In this document: positions 1 to 7,598 of the stretch, piece after piece
Position numbering within the stretch: the stretch's first letter is position 1
Layout: each line of letters opens with the position of its first letter
From: Mycolicibacterium arabiense
GTDB lineage: Bacteria > Actinomycetota > Actinomycetes > Mycobacteriales > Mycobacteriaceae
Assembly: GCF_010731815.2 (NCBI RefSeq)
Contig: NZ_AP022593.1
Coordinates: 3,720,001-3,784,000 of the forward strand
Length of the DNA stretch: 64,000 nucleotides
Reading direction: 5' to 3'
The notes under the pieces: model-generated
Seen by the model: the letters and a program-made list of their open reading frames with translations, nothing else
Database searches by the model: none
Told to the model about the DNA's origin: nothing
Position numbers and translations under genes: made by a program

Positions 1-293
1 ACGACGATGGAGCACGCCAAGGGCGTGAACAGCCCCAACAGCAGCAAGAGCCCGCCCAACGTTTCGAGCGCCCCGGCCACCGCGGCGAAGAAAACTCCAG
101 GGCTGTAACCGATCTGCTCGAACATCGAACCGGTCTCGGCCAGGCCCTGTCCGCCGAACCAGCCGAGCAGCTTCTGCAGACCCACGGCCGCCAGTAGCCC
201 GCCGAACACGACGCGCAGGAGTAGTAATCCGAAGTCGGCCGCCGAGAGGCGACCAGGGGTTTCCGTGGTGATTCTCGAGTCGGTGATGTTCAT
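1..293 (-). CDS. DoxX-family membrane protein (3' part outside window)
   Basis: Only the first 97 or so residues are visible; the gene runs off the left edge. The protein starts MNITDSRITTETPG and then has a hydrophobic stretch (LLLLRVVFGGLLAAVGLQKL) followed by a Gly/Leu-rich second helix, the usual opening of DoxX/SURF4-like four-helix membrane proteins. DoxX proteins are small integral membrane proteins often linked to oxidoreductase or thiol-stress functions; the role here is not known. It is divergent from the aldo/keto reductase at 473 and shares that 179-base intergenic region. Family assignment rests on this N-terminal part alone. Confidence 0.75.
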   Translation of the reverse strand, partial: MNITDSRITTETPGRLSAADFGLLLLRVVFGGLLAAVGLQKLLGWFGGQGLAETGSMFEQIGYSPGVFFAAVAGALETLGGLLLLLGLFTPLACSIV

Positions 294-394
294 GAATCGA
301 CACGGTAGAACCTGAACGGAACTTCAGGTCAAGAGGTCGCGAGCGACCGGCCCGCGAACGGCGGAGTCAGATGTGCAATCGGGCGCGTAGACGC

Positions 395-446
395 TGCACA
401 GAATGTGTCGGCACAGGGGGGAGTCACCTTCCTAGGCTGAGGTGAC
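395..446 (+). promoter_or_regulatory. TGCACA-motif operator plus -10 element for the aldo/keto reductase
   Basis: TGCACAGAATGTGT lies at 395-408. The likely -10 hexamer TAGGCT lies at 433-438, starting 38 bases after the motif start, and is bracketed by the inverted repeat GTCACCT (423-429) and AGGTGAC (440-446). No -35 is obvious, which fits activation from the motif near position -44. The same motif recurs before the other transcription units up to 19.1 kb. Confidence 0.6.
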
Positions 447-472
447 GCAGTCCGCGCACAGAAGGGTCATCG

Positions 473-1489
473 ATGAAGCCATCCGACAACAGATTTCACG
501 AGAGGTCAGGCCTGACCTTCACTGCGCTGGGCTTCGGTGGCGCACCGATCGGGAACTTCAACGGCGTCTTCTCGGATGAGGGCGCGTCGGCCATGGTCGA
601 GCAGTCGTGGCGGCAGGGCATTCGGTACTTCGACACGGCTCCCGGGTACGGCAATGGCCTTAGCGAGTATCGGCTCGGCCACGCGCTCCGCGGACGAGAT
701 CGCAGTGAGCTGGTGATCTCGACGAAGGTCGGTCGGGTCCTGACGCCAACCCGTGGTGCATCGAAGGTCAACGGTCAGTATGTGGACATTCCGCCGTTCG
801 TCGCGGAGTTCGACTACACCTATGACGGCGTGATGCGGGCAGTCGAGCAGAGTATGCAGCGAATGCTCACCGACCACTTCGATGCGCTGTTCATCCACGA
901 CTGCGATCGGTACACCCACGGTGCCTCGCAGCCCGACTACTTCCGCCAGGCGCTCGTCGGTGCCTTTCCCGCGCTCGAGTCGCTTCGCGATCAGAAGGTG
1001 GTGAAGGCGATCGGCTTCGGCGTCAACGAAACCGAGGTCATGACCGACGCGATCAAGGCCACCGACGCCGACCTCTGCCTACTGGCTGGGCGCTACACCC
1101 TGCTGGAACAGGATCCCCTAGACGACCTGCTACCGATGTGCGAGGAACGCGGCGTCGGGCTCGTCCTGGGTGGTGTGTACAACAGCGGCGTACTCGCAAC
1201 GGGGCCGGTCCGCGGGGCGCGTTTCAACTACGCTCCAGCGCCTGCCGAGGTGCTGCAGAAGGCCGGCGCCATTGCGGCCATCTGTGAGAGTCACGGCGTT
1301 CCGCTCGCCGCAGCAGCTCTACAGTTCGCCTACGCCCATCCCGTCGTGACGAGCATCTGCGTGGGTGCGCGTAATTACGTGCAGCAGGCACGCAACGTGG
1401 AACTGTTCGAAACCCAGGTGCCGGAACAGCTCTGGGTCGACCTCAGGACCGCTGGGCTGATCCGCGACGACGCACCGACACCGGCCTGA
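473..1489 (+). CDS. Aldo/keto reductase, D-threo-aldose/L-fucose 1-dehydrogenase type
   Basis: A 338-residue TIM-barrel NAD(P)-dependent oxidoreductase. The aldo/keto reductase tetrad is intact: Asp54 and Tyr59 (FDTAPGYG), Lys85 (STKVG) and His142 (FIHDCD). The N-terminal GFGGAPIGN and GLSEYRLGHAL segments resemble D-threo-aldose 1-dehydrogenases, which oxidise the anomeric carbon of an aldose to a lactone; relatives act on pyridoxal. A ribosome site GAAGGG (461-466) sits 6 bases before the ATG. It is a single-gene unit, convergent with the SDR at 1506, and carries the TGCACA motif and TAGGCT -10. The aldose substrate is inferred from family likeness only. Confidence 0.85.
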   Translation: MKPSDNRFHERSGLTFTALGFGGAPIGNFNGVFSDEGASAMVEQSWRQGIRYFDTAPGYGNGLSEYRLGHALRGRDRSELVISTKVGRVLTPTRGASKVNGQYVDIPPFVAEFDYTYDGVMRAVEQSMQRMLTDHFDALFIHDCDRYTHGASQPDYFRQALVGAFPALESLRDQKVVKAIGFGVNETEVMTDAIKATDADLCLLAGRYTLLEQDPLDDLLPMCEERGVGLVLGGVYNSGVLATGPVRGARFNYAPAPAEVLQKAGAIAAICESHGVPLAAAALQFAYAHPVVTSICVGARNYVQQARNVELFETQVPEQLWVDLRTAGLIRDDAPTPA

Positions 1490-1505
1490 TCGGCCGGGTG
1501 GCCAC

Positions 1506-2378
1506 TCATCGCCCGCTGTGGCCATCGACGAGGTGTGGGGCCTTGAACGGGTTCATTGCACCGGCGTCGACGACGTGCGCCGTGCCCGTGACGTAGCGGC
1601 CGTCGTCGCTTGCCAGGTACGCCACCGCGTTGCTGACGTCGATGGGGTCGAGGAATGGGACGGGCAGCGCGTGCATCGCGGTCAGCGCGGGCAGCGCGTC
1701 GGTCTGCGTGGCGCCCTCCTTGCCGCCGGCGAATAAGCGGTTGTAGCGGGGATTGTTGATCATCGCGGTGTTCACGTTGGTGGGGTTGACGGAGTTGACG
1801 CGGATACCATGTGGGGCAAGCTCTCCCGACAGCGTGCGCATGAGACCGTTCACCCCGTGTTTCGACGCCGCGTAGTGCCCGACGTTCAGTTCGACGGTAA
1901 GCCCGGAGATGGAGCTGACGAGGATGATCGCCCCGCCCTCGTTCTGCTCGAGCAGAAAGGGCACCGTGGCCTTGATGGTCTTCCATACTCCGGTGAGGTT
2001 GACGTCGATCTGATCCTGGAATTGCCGTTCGGACAGTTCCCACAGCGGCGCGGTGTCGTTGAGGGTGCCTGCGTTGGCGACCACGATGTCGAGGCGCCCC
2101 AGCTCGTCCACTGCAGCGGAAACGCACCGCTGCATGCCGGCGAGGTCACGGACGTCCACCTCGGCGGCGAAGACACGTCGTCCACGACTCTTGATCAGGT
2201 CGACCGTCGTGACCAGATCGTCGGAGTCGGCCATTGGATAGGGCACCGTGTCGATCTGGCGGCACAGGTCGAGCACGACGATGTCCGCGCCCTCCTCGGC
2301 CAGCCGCAGCGCGTGCGAGCGGCCCTGGCCGCGTGCCGCACCCGTGATGAGCGCGACCCTTCCCTCGAGTCGGTTCAT
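1506..2378 (-). CDS. Mycofactocin-coupled short-chain dehydrogenase
   Basis: A 290-residue Rossmann SDR. It has the glycine motif TGAARGQGRSHA (residues 12-23), DLC at the end of strand 2, ANAG (101-104) and the catalytic Ser156, Tyr169 and Lys173. The RGQGRSHA signature and the long segment after DLC (about residues 38-60) are typical of the mycofactocin-coupled SDR group, which holds NAD tightly and passes electrons to the peptide cofactor mycofactocin rather than to free NAD. Likely role: oxidation of a secondary alcohol. It begins 2 bases after the stop of the TPP enzyme, so the two are one operon. No mycofactocin biosynthesis genes are in the window. Confidence 0.87.
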   Translation of the reverse strand: MNRLEGRVALITGAARGQGRSHALRLAEEGADIVVLDLCRQIDTVPYPMADSDDLVTTVDLIKSRGRRVFAAEVDVRDLAGMQRCVSAAVDELGRLDIVVANAGTLNDTAPLWELSERQFQDQIDVNLTGVWKTIKATVPFLLEQNEGGAIILVSSISGLTVELNVGHYAASKHGVNGLMRTLSGELAPHGIRVNSVNPTNVNTAMINNPRYNRLFAGGKEGATQTDALPALTAMHALPVPFLDPIDVSNAVAYLASDDGRYVTGTAHVVDAGAMNPFKAPHLVDGHSGR

Positions 2379-2380
2379 GC

Positions 2381-4165
2381 CTACTGGTGCTGCTCGCTGG
2401 CGCGCATCTCGCGGTACTCGTCGGCGCGCTCGTCGGTGATGTGTGGCAGCGGCGGGAAGTCGAGCCACCCCGGTACGAATGGGCTCGCCAGATCGCGGTC
2501 GGTCGGCACCTCGACCAGCACGGGTGCCTTGGCGTCGAATGCCCGCTTGAATGTCGGCTCGAGGTCGCCGGCCGACTCGATGCGGAAGGACTCCAGCCCG
2601 AACGACTTCCCGAGGTCCTTGAAGCTGGGGCTGTAGGGCGAGCCATCGGGACGGTTGAACTCGGTCCCGATGATCCGGTCGGTCGCGTTGCGCTGGCCGC
2701 CACGAATGGAGATGTATCCGGAGTTGTCCTGCACGACGAACACCACGGGAATGTCGTGTTGCACTGCCACTCCGATCTCCTGGGCGGTCATCAGGAAGTC
2801 GCCGTCGCCGGTGATGCACGCGACCTGCCGCTCCGGAGCGGCGAGCTTCGCGCCGAGTGCGGCGGGCACGGGCCAGCCCATGGCGGAGAACCCGCCGGTG
2901 GTCAGGTGCGTGCGAGGCTCGTACACGGGGAACGTCTGCTTGACCGCACCTTGGGTGTTGCCGGACCCGGCCAACACGATGCCGTCGCGGTCCATCACCT
3001 GCCGCAGCGCAGCCAACGGACGCTGCAGCGTGAAGGGGAAGCGATCGGTGTCGCGGCGAGAGGACAATTCGTTCTCCCACTCCGCCTTTCGCTCCGCAAC
3101 TTCGGCGAGGTACTCCGTGCGGTCGGGCGCGCCGGGCAGTGACGCGACGATCGCGGCGACAGCGGGCTTCGCGTCGGCGAGGATGCCCACTTCGGCGGGA
3201 TAGATCTTGCCGATCTCGTGCGGGTCGATGTCGATGTGGATCAGCTTCGCCGGCGGGAAGGAAAACGACCGGCCCCGGGCATAACTGGACGACGACCAGT
3301 CGGTGAAGCGGCAACCGATCGACACCACCACGTCGGCGTTGGCAGCGAGGTAGTTGCCGTGAATGGTGCCCGTCTGCCCGACACTGCCGATGAACAAGTC
3401 GTGGTCCTCGGGGAACGCGCTCTTGCCGTTCCACGTGGTCACCACGGGGATGGACAGTGCTTCAGCCAGCGCACGCACCTCGTCGGTGGCGTTGGCGCTG
3501 ATGGCCCCGCCGCCGACCACGATCACCGGGCGCTTCGCGGTGGCCAGCACCTCCACCGCGCGGGCGATCGCCGAGGGATCGGGGTACTGCAGGCCGATGG
3601 GCAGGCGGCGGGCCAGGTCGTGGAAGTTGACCTCGGCGGTCTCGGCGTGCAGATCCCACGGCACCTCGATGTGGGCCGGACCCCGGCGGCCGGTCAGCAT
3701 GGTGCTGAACGCTCGGTGCATCACGAACGGCAGGTCCTCGATGCTGTTGGCGATCCAGCTGCGCTTGGACACGGCCTCGGCAACCTGCGGAAAACCGTTG
3801 TCCTTCTGACGTTCCAGCTCCTGCAGGACGCCGCGGCCGCGCATGTGACGCGGGGGTCCGCCGGTGATCACCAGCACGCTGGTGGAGTCGCTGTATGCGG
3901 TGGCCAATCCCAGGACGGTGTTGGAGGCGCCCGCACCGATCGAGGTCACGGCGCACATGGGCTTGCCCGACACCCGGTAGTAGCCGTCGGCGAGGTGAAC
4001 GGCGCTCTGTTCGTGGTAGGTCTGGATGAACGGGATCCTGGACTCGTCCTCGTTGAAGGCGTCCATCAGACCCCAGATGCCGTGTCCGGGGATGCCTGCG
4101 ACATACGGAACCCCGTACTCCTTGAGGATGCGGCCGATGACCTGCCCGCCGTTGAGCCTTGGCAT
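2381..4165 (-). CDS. Thiamine-diphosphate-dependent enzyme, acetolactate-synthase-like
   Basis: A 594-residue protein with the three-domain layout of the acetolactate synthase/benzoylformate decarboxylase family: N-terminal pyrimidine-binding domain with the cofactor-activating Glu52 (TYHEQSAVH), central domain (about 195-340), and C-terminal pyrophosphate domain with GDG at 453-455 and the metal-ligand Asn481. It should make or break a C-C bond next to a keto group. It is too far from IlvB to call a biosynthetic acetolactate synthase, and no small subunit is near. It is the first gene of the operon with the mycofactocin-type SDR, divergent from the PucR regulator, which favours a catabolic 2-keto acid or acyloin substrate. 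Confidence 0.85.
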   Translation of the reverse strand: MPRLNGGQVIGRILKEYGVPYVAGIPGHGIWGLMDAFNEDESRIPFIQTYHEQSAVHLADGYYRVSGKPMCAVTSIGAGASNTVLGLATAYSDSTSVLVITGGPPRHMRGRGVLQELERQKDNGFPQVAEAVSKRSWIANSIEDLPFVMHRAFSTMLTGRRGPAHIEVPWDLHAETAEVNFHDLARRLPIGLQYPDPSAIARAVEVLATAKRPVIVVGGGAISANATDEVRALAEALSIPVVTTWNGKSAFPEDHDLFIGSVGQTGTIHGNYLAANADVVVSIGCRFTDWSSSSYARGRSFSFPPAKLIHIDIDPHEIGKIYPAEVGILADAKPAVAAIVASLPGAPDRTEYLAEVAERKAEWENELSSRRDTDRFPFTLQRPLAALRQVMDRDGIVLAGSGNTQGAVKQTFPVYEPRTHLTTGGFSAMGWPVPAALGAKLAAPERQVACITGDGDFLMTAQEIGVAVQHDIPVVFVVQDNSGYISIRGGQRNATDRIIGTEFNRPDGSPYSPSFKDLGKSFGLESFRIESAGDLEPTFKRAFDAKAPVLVEVPTDRDLASPFVPGWLDFPPLPHITDERADEYREMRASEQHQ

Positions 4166-4283
4166 GCGATGTCCTTCCTAGTGTTGACGGCAACGTATTC
4201 GAGGCGGTGCTCCGGACTGCACCGGAGGCTCCCCGAGACGTCGGTTCACTCGAGTGTGACTGTCCCAGCCCGTATGGCGTTAG

Positions 4284-4297
4284 ACTCATTTTGTGCA
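4284..4297 (-). promoter_or_regulatory. TGCACA-motif operator between TPP-enzyme operon and pucR-type regulator
   Basis: On the minus strand the bases read TGCACAAAATGAGT, 13 of 14 matching the consensus seen elsewhere in the island. It points toward the TPP-enzyme operon, where a weak -10 (CACACT, 4258-4253) lies 39 bases on. On the plus strand the site directly follows TAGACT (4281-4286), a plausible -10 for the regulator, so binding could also block the regulator's own promoter. A palindrome CACTCGAGTG lies at 4247-4256. Confidence 0.5.
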
Positions 4298-4342
4298 GCC
4301 GAATCAGCGGATCATGCACAGCGTGGACGGAGGTCGGCATCC

Positions 4343-5905
4343 GTGGCGATGACGGTGGAGGCGGCGCTTCAGCTCGAGGTCTTCAGTCGTGTGCCCTGGA
4401 AGGTGTACGCAGGCAACGATGCTCTGCACCGATCGATCCGCTGGGTACACCCCACCGAGGTCCCGGACATCGCCAAGTTCCTCAGGGGCGGCGAGATGCT
4501 GTTGACCGCTGGCCTGGGCATCGGAACCACTCCCGACCGTCAACGTCGATACGTTGCCGAGATCGCCGACGCCGAGGCCGCCGTGCTGGTCATCGAACTC
4601 AGCGGGCGCGCGTTCACCACCATGCCGCAAGCCCTCGTCGAGGCCGCTCGCGAGCGGGGCCTGCCCGTGGTCGGGTTGGACGGTGAGCTGCCCTTCGTCG
4701 AGGTATCGGCGCAGGTGCACGAATCGATCGTCGACCAGCGCGTGCTCGATCTCAGCGCCTACGAGCGACTCAACGCGACCTTCATGCAGCTGCTGTTGGC
4801 GGGCCGCGACCCCGTGTCGTTCACTGACGCATTGGCAAGCGAAGTCGGCTATCCCGTCGCGCTGGAGGACGCCACCCGCCAAGTCCTGGCGTACTCCGGT
4901 GGGTCGGCTTCCGGGGACGAGTTGCTCACGCAGTGGGAGCATCACTCGCGCATCGATCACGACGCCGCGGGTAGCGAATCGTCCAACGGCCACGACGTGC
5001 ACAACTGCACCCGCCGAGCGGTCGTGCTGCGCGGCGAACGCTGGGGATGGCTGCACGTGCTGCACGGCGGCGCGGCGATGGTCGGCACCGCCGGTTATGC
5101 CCTCGACCGGGCCACCGACGGCATCGCGATCGCGCTGCTGGGAGCTCGCGAGAGCGGTGCGAAGTCGGCTCAACGCCAGAACGCGCTGGTGAGCCGACTG
5201 CTGCTGGGCGACATCTCCGGTGACGACTTCGTCGCGCGGGCGCTGCGGATCGGGCGGGACCTGCGGGATCGGGCGCTCGTGGCGGTCTTCGTGGTCAAGG
5301 AGGAACCGGCCGGCTCCACCAGCGACGAAGCAATGGAAGACCTCTGCCGTGCGCTGCACGTTCCGGCGGTGGTCGCAGATCTCGGCGAGCACACGCTGAT
5401 GATCATGGGCCTGTCGCGGACGAGTTCGGAGAAGCGCGTGGTCGAGCGACTGAGCACGCTCGACGTGCGTGCGGGAATTAGCCGCCCCGTCAGCGCAAGT
5501 CAACTGGTCACGGCCGTCGAGCAGGCGCGCAACGCGGCGTCGGTGGCCGCGGCGCGCCCCGACAAGGCGGTGCATCGCTTCGACGATCTCGGTGTGCTGC
5601 GCCTGTTGGCGTCGCTGGCCGGCGGGCCGGAGCTGACCCGCTACATCGAGGACGAACTGGGGTCGCTGCTCAAACACGACGCGAAGGCGACCAATCCGCT
5701 GCTGCCGACGCTGCGCACGTACCTGGCGTGCGACGGCAACAAATCGCAGACCGCTCAACAGTTGTTCGTGCAACGACGCACCCTCTACTACCGGTTGGAC
5801 CGCATCACCGCGTTGCTCGGACGGTCCCTGGACGACCCGGACACCAGGCAGGCGTTGATCTTCGCCGTGCGAGGGCACGATCTGTTGCAGCGCAGGAACG
5901 GCTAG
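4343..5905 (+). CDS. PucR/CdaR-family transcriptional regulator
   Basis: A 520-residue regulator. The N-terminal PucR ligand-sensing domain spans about residues 8-125 (FLRGGEMLLTAGLGIG), a CdaR-type GGDEF-like middle domain about 290-400, and the C-terminal PucR helix-turn-helix about 455-515 (NKSQTAQQLFVQRRTLYYRL). The GTG at 4343 is preferred because GGAGGT (4329-4334) is 8 bases upstream; ATG 4349 is the alternative. The reading frame stays open far upstream, but that part has no similarity to the family. Relatives activate purine, amine or aromatic catabolism. It is the only regulator inside the 1-20 kb island and is divergent from the TPP enzyme, so it is the best candidate to bind the repeated TGCACA motif. 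Confidence 0.87.
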   Translation: MAMTVEAALQLEVFSRVPWKVYAGNDALHRSIRWVHPTEVPDIAKFLRGGEMLLTAGLGIGTTPDRQRRYVAEIADAEAAVLVIELSGRAFTTMPQALVEAARERGLPVVGLDGELPFVEVSAQVHESIVDQRVLDLSAYERLNATFMQLLLAGRDPVSFTDALASEVGYPVALEDATRQVLAYSGGSASGDELLTQWEHHSRIDHDAAGSESSNGHDVHNCTRRAVVLRGERWGWLHVLHGGAAMVGTAGYALDRATDGIAIALLGARESGAKSAQRQNALVSRLLLGDISGDDFVARALRIGRDLRDRALVAVFVVKEEPAGSTSDEAMEDLCRALHVPAVVADLGEHTLMIMGLSRTSSEKRVVERLSTLDVRAGISRPVSASQLVTAVEQARNAASVAAARPDKAVHRFDDLGVLRLLASLAGGPELTRYIEDELGSLLKHDAKATNPLLPTLRTYLACDGNKSQTAQQLFVQRRTLYYRLDRITALLGRSLDDPDTRQALIFAVRGHDLLQRRNG

Positions 5906-5916
5906 AACGGACGGCC

Positions 5917-5997
5917 TGCACAGTGTGTGTAGCGTGCCACCGACTGCTGCACACTTCGTGCCTCCATTGGCGACCGGCGCACTCCTAGGTTGGGAGT
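5917..5997 (+). promoter_or_regulatory. Tandem TGCACA-motif operators and -10 for the GMC/OYE operon
   Basis: Two copies lie 31 bases apart: TGCACAGTGTGTGT (5917-5930) and TGCACACTTCGTGC (5948-5961). The -10 TAGGTT (5986-5991) begins exactly 38 bases after the second motif and is flanked by ACTCC (5981-5985) and GGAGT (5993-5997), the same arrangement as at the aldo/keto reductase promoter. Confidence 0.6.
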
Positions 5998-6032
5998 ATC
6001 GCTCGTCACCGAGCCTCAGCCCGAGGAGCCCC

Positions 6033-7598
6033 ATGACCACCGCTGTAGCGGCGTTGCAGTCGCAGATCGTCACCGACCCGCCCGACGTCGTCGAGACCGA
6101 CGTCGCGGTCATCGGATCGGGCATGGGCGGAGGGAGCCTCGCCTACGCGCTGCGCGACAGCGGCGTCGACGTCCTGATCGTCGAGCAGGGCGACTTCTTG
6201 CCGATCGAGCGGGAGAACTGGTCCTTCGACGCGGTGCACACCCAGGGCCGGTACAAGAACTCCGCAGCATGGCACGACGCCGCCACGGGCATCGACTTCG
6301 TGCCCGGCAACTACCACTACGTCGGTGGCAGCACCAAGCTCTACGGGGCCACGCTGCCGCGTTTCCGCGAATGCGACTTCGGCGAGATCGCCCACGTCGA
6401 CGGCACGTCGCCGGCCTGGCCCATCGACTACGCAGACCTCGAACCGTTCTACGCGCAGGCAGAACAAATGTTCTGGGTGCACAGCAACAAGGGCGAGGAC
6501 CCGACCGACCCCTGGCGGTCCACCGACTACCCGTTCGCAGGCATCCCCCACGAAGGGGCGATGGCCAGGCTGGTCGAAAGCGCCAAGAAGCAGGGGCTGC
6601 ATCCCTTCTCCGCTCCGCAGGCAATCGACTGGCGGCCCGGCGGACGGTGCGTGCTGTCCTACACGTGCGATTCGTTCAACTGCATGCGCGATGCCAAGGG
6701 CGATGCCGACGTCGCCGCCGTCCGGCCGGCGCTCAACGCGGCGTCGAAGAACGTCCGGCTGATGACCAACTCCGAAGTGGTGCGGTTGGAGACCGACGCC
6801 ACCGGACGCACGGTCGTCGCCGCGCACATCCTGCACCAGGGACGCCGAATCCAAGTGCGTGCCAACAAGTTCGTGATCGCCTGTGGCGCGGTCAACACCG
6901 CCGCGCTACTGCTGCGCTCTGCGTCTCGAACCCACCCGCAGGGCTTGGCCAACTCCTCGGACCAGGTGGGCCGCAACTACATGGCCCACATCACCACCTT
7001 CTTCCTGGCCATCGATCCCCGCAGGAAGAACGACGCCGTCTACCAGAAGACGATCGGTATCAACGACTGGTACACGGCCGGACCCACCAACCAGTACCCA
7101 CTGGGCAACGTGCAGGGCCTGGGCAAGCTGCGTGGCCCGCAGGCGAAGATGGGCCAACCGCGGATCCCCATGCCGATTCTGGACGCGGTCACCCAGTACA
7201 CCCTTGACCTATTCATCCAATCCGAAGACCTGCCGTTGGCCGAGAACCGCGTCTACGTGAACTCGTCGAACCAGATCTGCATCGCGCGGCGCGAAACCAA
7301 CCTCACGGCGCACCGCGACCTCATCAGACGGATGAAGAAGGTCGTCCGCAAGGCCGGCTTCCCGGTGGTGCTCACCCGCAGCCTGGGCGTGGAGGCGACC
7401 TCGCACCAGTGTGGCACCGCCCGCATGGGCGACGATCCCGCCACCAGCGTCGTCGACGCCAACCTGCGCGCCCACGACGTCGAGAATCTCTGGATCGCCG
7501 ACACCTCGTCGTTCCCGTCCTCGGCGGCGGTGAATCCGGCCATCACCGCAGCGGCGCTCGCACTGCGGCTCGGTGCGTCAGGTGCGCTGACCTCGTGA
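6033..7598 (+). CDS. GMC-family FAD-dependent oxidoreductase
   Basis: A 521-residue flavoprotein. The FAD-binding GSGMGGG motif is at residues 28-34, followed by the YVGGSTKLYGATLPR segment typical of the family. The C-terminal GMC domain has the active-site pair His458 (SHQCGT) and Asn501 (AVNPA). It should oxidise an alcohol, possibly a sugar hydroxyl: this short GMC subtype includes C3-oxidising glycoside dehydrogenases. ATG 6033 has GAGGAG 4 bases upstream and matches the family start; the frame is open further up without likeness. It is the first gene of a four-gene operon and overlaps the next gene by 4 bases. Confidence 0.87.
   Translation: MTTAVAALQSQIVTDPPDVVETDVAVIGSGMGGGSLAYALRDSGVDVLIVEQGDFLPIERENWSFDAVHTQGRYKNSAAWHDAATGIDFVPGNYHYVGGSTKLYGATLPRFRECDFGEIAHVDGTSPAWPIDYADLEPFYAQAEQMFWVHSNKGEDPTDPWRSTDYPFAGIPHEGAMARLVESAKKQGLHPFSAPQAIDWRPGGRCVLSYTCDSFNCMRDAKGDADVAAVRPALNAASKNVRLMTNSEVVRLETDATGRTVVAAHILHQGRRIQVRANKFVIACGAVNTAALLLRSASRTHPQGLANSSDQVGRNYMAHITTFFLAIDPRRKNDAVYQKTIGINDWYTAGPTNQYPLGNVQGLGKLRGPQAKMGQPRIPMPILDAVTQYTLDLFIQSEDLPLAENRVYVNSSNQICIARRETNLTAHRDLIRRMKKVVRKAGFPVVLTRSLGVEATSHQCGTARMGDDPATSVVDANLRAHDVENLWIADTSSFPSSAAVNPAITAAALALRLGASGALTS

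Noticed and set aside
3218..4342. Upstream extension of the PucR-type regulator
   Set aside because: The extra 375 residues have no domain-like text, lie opposite the TPP enzyme, and a good GTG with GGAGGT exists at 4343.
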